Assembly (NCBI GenBank): GCA_903865775.1
Contig: CAIPKZ010000270.1
Coordinates: 1-36,874 of the forward strand
Reading direction: 5' to 3'
Source of the DNA: an uncultured Prolixibacteraceae bacterium
GTDB lineage: Bacteria > Bacteroidota > Bacteroidia > Bacteroidales > Prolixibacteraceae
DNA length: 36,874 nt
Below the pieces are notes generated by a model. That model ran no database searches. It was not told the origin of the DNA and saw only the letters and a list, made by a program, of their open reading frames with translations. Shown here piece by piece: positions 7,901 to 14,732 of this stretch (positions within the stretch are counted from its first letter, which is position 1; the number at the start of each line of letters is the position of its first letter). The translations under genes were made by a program, and so were the position numbers.

Positions 7901-8930
7901 TCCGGATCAAACCAAGGGAGTGAAACATATTATGAAAAGCGGGAAACACCTTCTGGACCTGATTAATGAAGTGCTCGAGATTTCACGAATCGAAGCGGGT
8001 CATATTTCGCTCTCAATAGAACCGGTGCTGGTAAGTGAAGTTATTCAGGAAATGATTGAATTTGTGATACCTCTTGCCAGTAATCGTCAAATAAAAATCG
8101 AGTTTGAAGCAACAGCAGACGATCAGATTTTTGTAAAAACCGACCGCCAGCGTTTTAAACAAGTGTTATTGAATTTAATCAACAATGCGATCAAATACAA
8201 CAATCAAGGCGGATCGATCTACCTCAAAGCAGAAATAATGCCGGCAAATCATGAGAATATTCCTCTGGTACGAATTTCGGTTAAAGATACCGGCCACGGA
8301 ATTTCAAGCACCGACATGCCGAAATTATTCATGCCATTTGAACGTATCGGAGCAGATAAAACTTTAACCGAAGGTACCGGACTTGGACTCACAGTCGTCA
8401 AAAGAATAATGGATGCTTTAGGCGGAACGATCGGTATAGAAAGTGTTTTAGACCAGGGAAGTACTTTTTGGATCGAACTTCCATCGATCGAAAGTCCGCT
8501 CGAAAACATTCAGAAAATGGATGGCCTGACAAATTCCGAATCGAATCTGGTGGAAAAAAAAGGTACTATTTTATATATCGAAGACAATACATCCAATATT
8601 GAATTAGTACAACAAATCCTTTCAAAACAGCGTCCACATATTCAATTAACTGCCAAAATGTATGGAAATCAGGCAGTAAAGTCGGCCATTGACCTGAATC
8701 CAGACCTGATTCTTTTGGATCTTGACTTACCCGACATTCATGGAAGTGAAGTTCTCAAACGCCTTCAGGCTGAAGTGAAAACAATGGGAATACCGGTTGT
8801 TATTATCAGTGCTGATGCCATGCCTCAGCAAATTCGAAAATTATTAAAAGCAGGAGTTCAGGATTATCTGACGAAACCGCTTGAAATTAATGATTTCCTG
8901 AAAATTATTGACAAATTCATTGTTGGTTAA
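4920..8930 (+). CDS. Hybrid sensor histidine kinase, 5xPAS-GAF-HisKA-ATPase-REC
   Basis: A 1336-residue soluble kinase without membrane helices. The N-terminal 120 residues (MNKLLTRQIKRHFGSLENLP..., then coiled coil) match the N-terminal helical region of kinases encoded beside FIST/NosP proteins. Then come PAS domains at roughly 125-240, 285-400 and 410-535, a GAF domain at 545-700, PAS domains at 705-825 and 828-945, HisKA with phospho-acceptor His972 (MSHELRTP), the ATPase domain (N box NLINNAIKYN near 1080, DTGHGIS, GTGLGL near 1152), and a receiver from about 1214 with Asp1267 (LILLDLDLP) and the YLTKP lysine. It should autophosphorylate in response to the FIST partner or PAS/GAF ligands and pass phosphate to its own receiver. 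No output or HPt domain is present. It is followed after 50 bp by another hybrid kinase. Confidence 0.93.
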   Translation: MNKLLTRQIKRHFGSLENLPIELEGIIADINNSYENFEDDAELLQNSIEISSQELRTAYEKHKQDAETQKETFSKIQHAISAFNTDYKKIIIEDEPTSSENNLLFNSLIRLIEERKQADNEIKKLSLAIEQSPVVIIIADLKGNIEYVNPAFNAVTGYQFDEILGQNMRILKSGETSPTVYADLWVTITAGNDWHGEWINKKKNGELYWENVAVTPVRDINGEITNYLAIKQDITQRKQIEDEIRDLNANLEISITERTAELTRANKYLNDEIEERKRIELALIKSEKSYRTVVENVNEIIFQTDTEGLWIFLNKSWESITGFSVQESLGQLISTHIHPEDWDMGGELFKQLISRQNDFCQNEIRFITKDGGFRWIEVFARVALNDNDEVTGTYGTLMDITERKNAEDKINHISDRLALALRIGGTGVWECNLEKNILLWDNQMFALYGMKDENFGIGYEVWLNNLHPDDKLRADEEVQMSIQGEKEFDTEFRVIWPDGSIHYIRAMAKVLRDDSGRALGLIGTNSDITDQKLAADFQNEMLQLSTKLTGIASSEINKALELALSRIGQFLNADRSYIFEFDSSQVYMNNTFEWCSPGVIPHLKDLQNIPVEMMPNLMENLKKHQNIVIPSVQELPESWRGEREIFELQNIKSLVTIPLLVENNIIGFVGIDSVLTQRDYNSKEINILKVWSSMLASLIQNKRAEGLLEQTRQNYETFFNTIDDFLWVLDKEGNVIHMNNTATNRLEYSAEELLNKPVLMLHQPERRDEAGRLVGEVLAGISEFSPVQVVSKSGKSIPVETKVKPGFWDGQEVIFAVSKDISKIKISEEKFSRAFQSNSVLMAISTIKEGIFLEVNDSFVKNLGYSREEIIGKKSSTFKLLEDSEVRKHIGEKLINKSILSDIEIVLSKKDGSKMIGLFSSDTITIGDDLCILIMIVDISSRKQAEIEIRKTREEAEKANMAKSEFLSRMSHELRTPMNSILGFAQLLEMDDLDPDQTKGVKHIMKSGKHLLDLINEVLEISRIEAGHISLSIEPVLVSEVIQEMIEFVIPLASNRQIKIEFEATADDQIFVKTDRQRFKQVLLNLINNAIKYNNQGGSIYLKAEIMPANHENIPLVRISVKDTGHGISSTDMPKLFMPFERIGADKTLTEGTGLGLTVVKRIMDALGGTIGIESVLDQGSTFWIELPSIESPLENIQKMDGLTNSESNLVEKKGTILYIEDNTSNIELVQQILSKQRPHIQLTAKMYGNQAVKSAIDLNPDLILLDLDLPDIHGSEVLKRLQAEVKTMGIPVVIISADAMPQQIRKLLKAGVQDYLTKPLEINDFLKIIDKFIVG

Positions 8931-8980
8931 CAACAGAACAAAAATCAGACAGAAAATTTATCCCATTAAGTTAGAAATTC

Positions 8981-10603
8981 ATGATCGACGAATCCATTAA
9001 AGCAGCGAATATTCTGATTGTCGATGATCAGGAAGCAAACATTGATGTATTGACCGGTTTACTCAAGAAACAGGGGTACACAAACATAATGACTACGATT
9101 GATCCAAGGGATGTCATTCCATTATTTGAAAGTTTCAAGCCCGATATTTTATTGCTTGACCTGGCCATGCCATTTCTTTCAGGCTTCGAAGTCATGGAAC
9201 TTTTGAAAGAACATATTGCTCAGAACACCTTTTTCCCCATCCTTGTATTAACTGCCGATGTGACGTTCGAAGCAAAAAAACGTGCACTTTCAGGAGGAGC
9301 AAACGACTTCCTGACCAAACCATTCGATTTGATTGAAGTTGGTTTGCGAATTCAAAATTTACTCTATACCAGTTTTCTTCAGAAACAATTGCAAAACCAA
9401 AATCAAATTCTGGAGCAAAGAGTAAAAGAAAGAACATCTGAACTTGAAATGCAAAATATTGAATTGATTGCTGCCAAAGAAAAAGCTGAAGCCAGTGACC
9501 GGTTAAAAAGTTCTTTTATCAGCAACATTTCGCACGAAATACGAACTCCATTGAATGGAATCTTAGGCTTCGGGCAAATCTTATCCGATGTTGAAATTGA
9601 AGCAGAAGAAAGAGAACTTTACATCAAAATGTTGAAAAGCAGCAGTTCACGACTGATTAATACGATTACTAATTTTCTGGACATTTCATTGTTGACATCA
9701 GGGAATCAAAAAGTATTCAGAAAAGAAATCAACGCAAGTAAAATAATTCAGGAAGTAGTTAAAAAATATGAAGATGACTGCATTAGTAAAAATAACAAAC
9801 TATCAGTTCAGGCACCTACCGATGATATAGAAATCAAACTGGTTACTGATGGTGAAATGGTTGGCAAAATCCTCAATCAGTTGGTTGACAATGCAATTAA
9901 ATTCACACAACAGGGAAACATCCAGCTTGGCTACCAAATAATAAAGGATCAGATCCATTTTTTCGTACGTGATACCGGGATAGGAATCTCTGCAGAAAGC
10001 CAAAAATTAATTTTCGACAATTTTGTACAGGAAGACAATACCGTTACCCGAGGGTATGAAGGTAGCGGTCTTGGACTATCCATAGCCAAAAAATTCGTCG
10101 AATTCCTGGATGGCCAGATCTGGCTTGAGTCGGAAAAAGGAAAAGGTTCGGTCTTTTATTTCTCACTTCCCTGTGAGAAAATAGCTGCCCCGGATAGCAT
10201 TCAGGAAATTGTACCTGAACAAAGCACTGGAAGCCAGCAAACTCTTTTGATTGCCGAAGACAATGACATTAATTTCAAGTATTATAATTTGATCTTAAAA
10301 AATGAATTCATAAAAATTCTTCATGCCTGGAACGGTGTCGAAGCAGTTGATTTAAGTAAACATCATCCTGAGATCAAATTAGTTATGATGGATTTGAAAA
10401 TGCCGGAAATGAATGGTTTTGAAGCTACACGACAAATAAAAGCATTCAGAAGCGACCTCCCGATTATTGTTGTAACAGCCCATTCAGGAAGCGAAGATCA
10501 CCAAAAAGCCATCGATGCAGGATGTGACGATGTGATGATAAAACCGATCAAAAGGGAACTCTTAATAAGTAAACTCAAGGAGTTTGGACTGCTTTTTAAG
10601 TAA
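8981..10603 (+). CDS. Response regulator/histidine kinase hybrid, REC-HisKA-ATPase-REC
   Basis: A 540-residue cytoplasmic protein. The receiver at about 10-125 has the acidic pair DD (ILIVDDQE), Asp60 (ILLLDLAMP) and FLTKP. A coiled coil (about 130-165) leads to HisKA with His185 (ISNISHEIRTP), an ATPase domain (LNQLVDNAIKFT near 300; GYEGSGLGLSIAKKF near 360) and a second receiver with AEDND, Asp471 (LVMMDLKMP) and MIKPIK. It is the last gene of the FIST operon. Having receivers at both ends makes it a likely relay step that accepts phosphate from the upstream kinase. No DNA-binding, cyclase or HPt output domain is present, so the final target must be encoded elsewhere. Confidence 0.92.
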   Translation: MIDESIKAANILIVDDQEANIDVLTGLLKKQGYTNIMTTIDPRDVIPLFESFKPDILLLDLAMPFLSGFEVMELLKEHIAQNTFFPILVLTADVTFEAKKRALSGGANDFLTKPFDLIEVGLRIQNLLYTSFLQKQLQNQNQILEQRVKERTSELEMQNIELIAAKEKAEASDRLKSSFISNISHEIRTPLNGILGFGQILSDVEIEAEERELYIKMLKSSSSRLINTITNFLDISLLTSGNQKVFRKEINASKIIQEVVKKYEDDCISKNNKLSVQAPTDDIEIKLVTDGEMVGKILNQLVDNAIKFTQQGNIQLGYQIIKDQIHFFVRDTGIGISAESQKLIFDNFVQEDNTVTRGYEGSGLGLSIAKKFVEFLDGQIWLESEKGKGSVFYFSLPCEKIAAPDSIQEIVPEQSTGSQQTLLIAEDNDINFKYYNLILKNEFIKILHAWNGVEAVDLSKHHPEIKLVMMDLKMPEMNGFEATRQIKAFRSDLPIIVVTAHSGSEDHQKAIDAGCDDVMIKPIKRELLISKLKEFGLLFK

Positions 10604-10936
10604 TCTAATTTAACACGGCTGGTGTCGATTTGAAATCGAGGAGAAGCAATGAGTCCAGTCGGAGTGCGACTTAAAGTCGCGCCCCGACTCCATTTTCGGC
10701 CCGGCTGGTGTTTTGGAAGGCTATCCTTTGCCGTCAGCTTCAGCGTTCGACTGAGCTCACCCCGAAGGCTGACGGACAAAAAAAAGGCGAATGAATCGTA
10801 TGGCTTTAGCCACAAAAGTTTGGGCTAAAGCCCGAATCTTTTATATTCCTTTTTACCCGTTGACTGAAGTCAACGGCAAAGGATACGAAAGCAATTGCTG
10901 AAATTACCGAATCAGCTAATTTTCAAATCTTCAAAT
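10604..10936. repeat. Gene-free cassette of palindromic repeats between convergent genes
   Basis: This 333-bp stretch has no credible gene. It holds a hairpin at 10657-10689 around the near-perfect palindrome GCGACTTAAAGTCGC (10666-10680), an inverted pair GGCTTTAGCC/GGCTAAAGCC (10802-10811 and 10823-10832), and a perfect palindrome CCGTTGACT-GA-AGTCAACGG (10857-10876). TCCTTTGCCGT (near 10714) and ACGGCAAAGGA (10873-10883) form a longer-range inverted pair. These are typical of dispersed intergenic repeats and probably also terminate both convergent transcripts (hybrid kinase and M16 peptidase). Confidence 0.75.
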
Positions 10937-12214
10937 TTACTTGCTTCCTGCCACAACGGTATAAAAATCTTTAGGATTCAGGTATTGCTGAGCCAGTTGC
11001 AAAAGTTCTGCTGAAGTAATGTTCCGAAGGACTTTCAGGTATTGATCGTAAAACGAGTAATCCAAACCGAAATCGTTAATGGCTTTGAAACTTCCGGCCA
11101 GAGCAAATGGTCCGTCGAAATCGCGCAGAAACTCACCTAAAAGGTAACTTTTTACGGTTTCCATCTCGTTTTCGGATACCGGCTCGGTTTGCAGGCGTTT
11201 CATTTCGAGAGCAATTTCAGTCAGCGTAGGTTCAAGGTATTCGTTTCCCACTTCGGTAGAAATAACCATGTAGCTGGCTTTTTTCAATGGCAGTACAAAG
11301 CTGCCAATTCCGTAGGTATAACCCTTTTCTTCCCGGATATTAGTCATTAGCCGCGATCCGAAATAACCACCCAGAATAGTCACCAAAACCGATAAGGCAT
11401 GGTAATCGGGATGAGTTTTTGGAACCCAGAACTTCCCTACCCTGATGGCTGATTGAATGCCATTCGATTTTTCAACATGATGTCTTTTTTCCGAAGCCGA
11501 CAGGATTTGATATTCAGGCATTATCGCCGTTTTTTGAAGCCAGTCGATTCCGCCAAAGCGTTCATCCAAAAGATTAATTACCTGTTCGTCGATCTTTCCG
11601 GCCGCAATAATATGGCAGTTTCCAGAGTGATAAAACGATTGGTAAAACAGAAGCAAATCTTCCCGGCTGATCCGGTCAAAATCTTCAATCGTGTTGTTAA
11701 TGGCATATGGATGGGCATCTCCAAACATGACCTGAGTAAATTTTTTCTGGCAAAGGGTGCGGACTTTCTCATTTTCAAGCAGAAATTTCTGTTTGTTTTT
11801 TGCAATCAGAACTTCCAGTTCGTGCTCCGGAAAAACAGACCGTTTGATCAGGTCCTCCATCACCTCAAGTACCGCCGGCAGGTGTTTTACCAGGCTCACA
11901 ACATTGACAAACCCCTGGTTCTGATCAACTACCAGCTGAATGTATGCTCCGTAGAAATCGAACTTTTCGGCAATTTCGGAAGCAGAATAATTTGTACTTC
12001 CTTCTTCGAGCATCGAATTGCAAAGGCTTGCCACCAGATTGGTGGTTTGAAACCAGGTTCCAGCCTCAAAAACAAAATCAATTTTAACCACATCCTGTGT
12101 TCCGGCATTCACAAAATGAACCGGAATACCGTTTGAAAGCATTCGTTTTTCGGCCTGTACCATGTCGATGTGTTCAATGGGATTGACCGTGGGTTGTATG
12201 GTGCGATTGAGCAT
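10937..12214 (-). CDS. M16 peptidase-like protein lacking the zinc motif
   Basis: A 425-residue pitrilysin-family protein. The position that carries HxxEH in active members reads SLCNSMLEEGS, so zinc binding and catalysis are lost. The C-terminal substrate-contact motif of the family is kept: GSRLMTNIREEKGYTYGIGS with the Arg/Tyr pair. In M16B enzymes an active and an inactive subunit encoded side by side assemble into one clam-shell heterodimer; here the active partner is the gene immediately upstream on the same strand, only 4 bp away. The start at 12214 was chosen because it follows the partner's stop codon and begins close to family homology; a start at 12322 would overlap the partner by 104 bp and add 36 unlikely residues. 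No clear signal peptide. Confidence 0.88.
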   Translation of the reverse strand: MLNRTIQPTVNPIEHIDMVQAEKRMLSNGIPVHFVNAGTQDVVKIDFVFEAGTWFQTTNLVASLCNSMLEEGSTNYSASEIAEKFDFYGAYIQLVVDQNQGFVNVVSLVKHLPAVLEVMEDLIKRSVFPEHELEVLIAKNKQKFLLENEKVRTLCQKKFTQVMFGDAHPYAINNTIEDFDRISREDLLLFYQSFYHSGNCHIIAAGKIDEQVINLLDERFGGIDWLQKTAIMPEYQILSASEKRHHVEKSNGIQSAIRVGKFWVPKTHPDYHALSVLVTILGGYFGSRLMTNIREEKGYTYGIGSFVLPLKKASYMVISTEVGNEYLEPTLTEIALEMKRLQTEPVSENEMETVKSYLLGEFLRDFDGPFALAGSFKAINDFGLDYSFYDQYLKVLRNITSAELLQLAQQYLNPKDFYTVVAGSK

Positions 12215-12218
12215 AAAT

Positions 12219-13457
12219 TTATTTTTTAGCATGATAATAAAGTACTGAACAGTTTTCGGGTCTGAAAATTTGTTGTGAAACTTCCCGGATTTGTTCCGCA
12301 TCAACCGAGCGGTAACTTTCAACCTGTGAATTGATCAGGCTGGCATCGTCAAGAACTTCATTGGTGGCCAGGTTCATCGCCTTGGTCAGGTAATTCATTT
12401 CGCCGTAAACAATGGTAGCTTCCAGCTTATTTTTCACCTTCTCCAATTCGTAATTACTCACCAGATCCTGCTTCATACTTTCAAGTTCTTTCTCAATTTC
12501 CATCCGGGCAGTTTCAAGTGATATCCCGTTGCTTGGCTTTCCTGAAACAACAAACAATCCAGGCTCATAATCACCCGAAAGGTAGGCATCCAGTTCGGTG
12601 AACAGTTTTTTCTTCTGCACCAGGTTCTTGTACATCCGCGATGAATTTCCGTTTGAAAGCACATCTGAAACAAGATCGGTTGCAAAGTAAACCGGATCGA
12701 GCCGGCCGGCCATGTGGTAGGCCATATAAATGGTATCATTGGGCACATCCCTGATCACCGTCTGTTCACGTAGTTGAGTCTGAACAGGTTCCTGCGGAAT
12801 ATTCCGAGGCTTCACATTCCGGTTTGGTATCGGACCAAACCAGCGTTCTGCCAATTTCACCACCTCGTTAAAATCAACATCGCCGGTAACTACCAGCACC
12901 GCATTGTCGGGAGCATAATTGGCAAAGAAAAAGTCTTTGACCTGCTGCATGGTGGCCTGCTCGATGTGACTGATTTCGCGTCCGATGGTAGGCCACTGGT
13001 ATGGATGAACCTTATAGGCCAACTGACGAAGCAAGGGCCACACATCGCCATACGGTTGATTCAGTTGCCGCTGTTTGAACTCTTCGATGACTACGTTTCG
13101 CTGCACGTCGAGACTCGATTTCGAAAAAGCCAGTTCGAGCATCCGGTCTGATTCGAGCCAGAAACCGGTTTCCAGGTTATTTTTGGGTACGGTCAGGTAA
13201 TAATTGGTCAGATCGTTGGAGGTGAATGCGTTGTTGTCGCCACCGGCTTTCTGAAGTGGTTCGTCGTAGCTTGGAATATTCTTCGAACCGCCAAACATCA
13301 GGTGTTCAAAAAGATGGGCAAACCCGGTGCGATCGGGATGTTCGTCGCGCGAGCCCACGTTGTAGCAAACATCCACAGCTACCATCGGGGTCGTTTGATC
13401 CTGATGGACAATCACGGTCAGCCCGTTTGCTAATTTGGTACGTTCAAAATGTATCAT
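12219..13457 (-). CDS. M16 family zinc metallopeptidase
   Basis: A 412-residue insulinase/pitrilysin-like protease. The zinc motif HLFEH is at His48-Leu-Phe-Glu51-His52, and the distal glutamate is in NVVIEEF (Glu125 or Glu126). The half-length size is that of bacterial M16B/C subunits that need a partner; the partner is the next gene downstream, which has kept the Arg/Tyr motif but lost zinc ligands. No signal peptide is evident (the protein starts MIHFERTKLANGLTVIV), so it may act in the cytoplasm on peptides. No good promoter box was recognised; the upstream gap is filled by an AT-rich repeat. Confidence 0.92.
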   Translation of the reverse strand: MIHFERTKLANGLTVIVHQDQTTPMVAVDVCYNVGSRDEHPDRTGFAHLFEHLMFGGSKNIPSYDEPLQKAGGDNNAFTSNDLTNYYLTVPKNNLETGFWLESDRMLELAFSKSSLDVQRNVVIEEFKQRQLNQPYGDVWPLLRQLAYKVHPYQWPTIGREISHIEQATMQQVKDFFFANYAPDNAVLVVTGDVDFNEVVKLAERWFGPIPNRNVKPRNIPQEPVQTQLREQTVIRDVPNDTIYMAYHMAGRLDPVYFATDLVSDVLSNGNSSRMYKNLVQKKKLFTELDAYLSGDYEPGLFVVSGKPSNGISLETARMEIEKELESMKQDLVSNYELEKVKNKLEATIVYGEMNYLTKAMNLATNEVLDDASLINSQVESYRSVDAEQIREVSQQIFRPENCSVLYYHAKK

Positions 13458-13460
13458 ATA

Positions 13461-13631
13461 ATTTGTCTATTTGAAAATTTGTCAATTTGAAGATTTGAAG
13501 ATTTGAAGGTTCTGGAATTATCTGATTTGAAAATTTGACGATTTGATGATTTGAAAATCAATAAATAAAATTTGGGTAACTTCTTTCATTTTCAAATTGA
13601 CAAATTTTTTCATCTTCACATTTTCAAATTA
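13461..13631. repeat. ATTTGAA-type short repeat array with an 18-bp inverted pair
   Basis: The gap between the M16 gene and the nitronate monooxygenase is built from variations on AATTTGAAG/AATTTGACG. At least nine copies occur on the left half (13461-13556) and complementary copies on the right (13588-13631). The longest exact inverted pair is 13474-13491 with 13591-13608 (18 bp). The right part overlaps the 3' end of the flavoprotein gene and supplies its last codons. This is a low-complexity repeat often seen in this phylum; its origin is unknown. Confidence 0.7.
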
Positions 13632-14563
13632 TCAATGCGTTCTTTGGCTTGCAGGTATTCCTGTATGAGGTTTTCCATGATTGTTTTTACCGGAAGGACT
13701 TCATCGATGATCGATGCCACCTGACCAATTTCCAGTTCACCATTTTCCAGATCGCCTTCGAACATTCCCTTTTTTGCCCGGCCGCGACCAAGCAAAACCC
13801 TCATCGCATCAGCGGAAGCGCCTTCTTTTTCAAGTTGGTTTACTTTCTGAAAGAATTCATTTTTGATCAGCCTAACTGCACCGATTTTTTTCAATGCCAG
13901 TTTCGTATCGCCTTCATTTAAACCGGTTACCAGTTTTTTAAAATCCGGATGAGCCGAAGATTCTTCGGAGATGGCAAACCGCGATCCGATCTGAACACCA
14001 TCGGCGCCCAGAGCCATTGCGGCCAGCATGGCATCGCCGGTTCCAATTCCTCCGGCTGCCAAAAGTGGTAAATTTGTAACCCGCCGAACCGCCGGGATCA
14101 GGGTCATTGTCGTGGTTTCCTCTTTTCCGTTGTGACCGCCAGCTTCAAAGCCTTCAGCCACAATAGCATCCACACCGGCCTCTTCGCATTTCAGTGCAAA
14201 AGCAGAACTGGCAATTACATGCGCCACAATTATTCCACGATCTTTCAGCCATTGTGTGTATTTTTTCGGACTTCCTGCTGAAGTAAAAACAACAGGAACT
14301 TTTTCCTCGGCAATAATTTTCATGATGGCATCCAGTTCAGGATAAAACATCGGAACATTGACGCCAAATGGATTGCTTGTAGCCAGTTTGGTCTTTTGAA
14401 TATGTTCCCGGAGCATTTCAGGATGCATGGAACCTGCACCAAGCAATCCCAATCCGCCGTGGTTACTGACGGCTGATGCCAGCCTCCAGCCACTGCACCA
14501 GACCATTCCACCCTGAATAATTGGATATTTTATTCCAAAAAGTTCACAAATCCGGTTTTCCAT
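13616..14563 (-). CDS. Nitronate monooxygenase / FabK-like FMN enzyme
   Basis: A 315-residue TIM-barrel flavoprotein of the 2-nitropropane dioxygenase family. Visible motifs are YPIIQGGMVWCSG (about residues 13-25), AEGFEAGGHNG (about 136-146), LLAAGGIGTGDAMLAAMALG (about 171-190) and GADGVQIGSRF, which form the FMN phosphate and substrate sites. Members either oxidise alkyl nitronates or, in the FabK branch, reduce enoyl-ACP in fatty-acid synthesis; the AEG.EAGGH motif is shared and does not settle which. The gene is on the same strand as, and upstream of, the M16 pair, but 158 bp of repeat separates them. The last residues (near DNLKM) are encoded inside that repeat. A -7 box is at 14592-14599. 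Confidence 0.88.
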   Translation of the reverse strand: MENRICELFGIKYPIIQGGMVWCSGWRLASAVSNHGGLGLLGAGSMHPEMLREHIQKTKLATSNPFGVNVPMFYPELDAIMKIIAEEKVPVVFTSAGSPKKYTQWLKDRGIIVAHVIASSAFALKCEEAGVDAIVAEGFEAGGHNGKEETTTMTLIPAVRRVTNLPLLAAGGIGTGDAMLAAMALGADGVQIGSRFAISEESSAHPDFKKLVTGLNEGDTKLALKKIGAVRLIKNEFFQKVNQLEKEGASADAMRVLLGRGRAKKGMFEGDLENGELEIGQVASIIDEVLPVKTIMENLIQEYLQAKERIDNLKM

Positions 14564-14591
14564 GACAAAATCTCATTTCAGATATTCGCTG

Positions 14592-14599
14592 CAAAGGTA
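14592..14599 (-). promoter_or_regulatory. Bacteroidota -7 promoter box (TACCTTTG)
   Basis: An exact TAnnTTTG match on the reverse strand, 28 bp before the flavoprotein ATG. The -33 box is not convincing. Confidence 0.45.
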
Positions 14600-14669
14600 G
14601 GAAATTCGATGAGGGAATAGCTGATGCATGGAAGGATTGACTAATGGAATTTACTAAATGAAGAATTAC

Positions 14670-14700
14670 TTTGCAGGTAGATTTGCATCGCTTATTTTCG
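14670..14700 (+). promoter_or_regulatory. Promoter of the CotH gene (-33 TTTG, 19-bp spacer, -7 TATTTTCG)
   Basis: TTTG at 14670-14673 and TATTTTCG at 14693-14700 are exactly 19 bp apart, the preferred spacing of the Bacteroidota housekeeping promoter. The -7 box differs from TAnnTTTG at one position. Transcription would begin near 14707, giving a leader of about 26 bases before the ATG at 14733. Confidence 0.6.
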
Positions 14701-14732
14701 TATTTTTCAGCGCCTAAATCAAAACTACAATC

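Noticed and set aside
11453-12136. Forward 227-codon open frame
   Set aside because: It is antisense to the M16 partner gene, whose protein has clear family motifs; composition is that of a shadow frame.
12215-12322. Longer start for the inactive M16 subunit
   Set aside because: It would overlap the active subunit's coding sequence by 104 bp and adds basic residues without family similarity; the ATG at 12214 follows the upstream stop directly.
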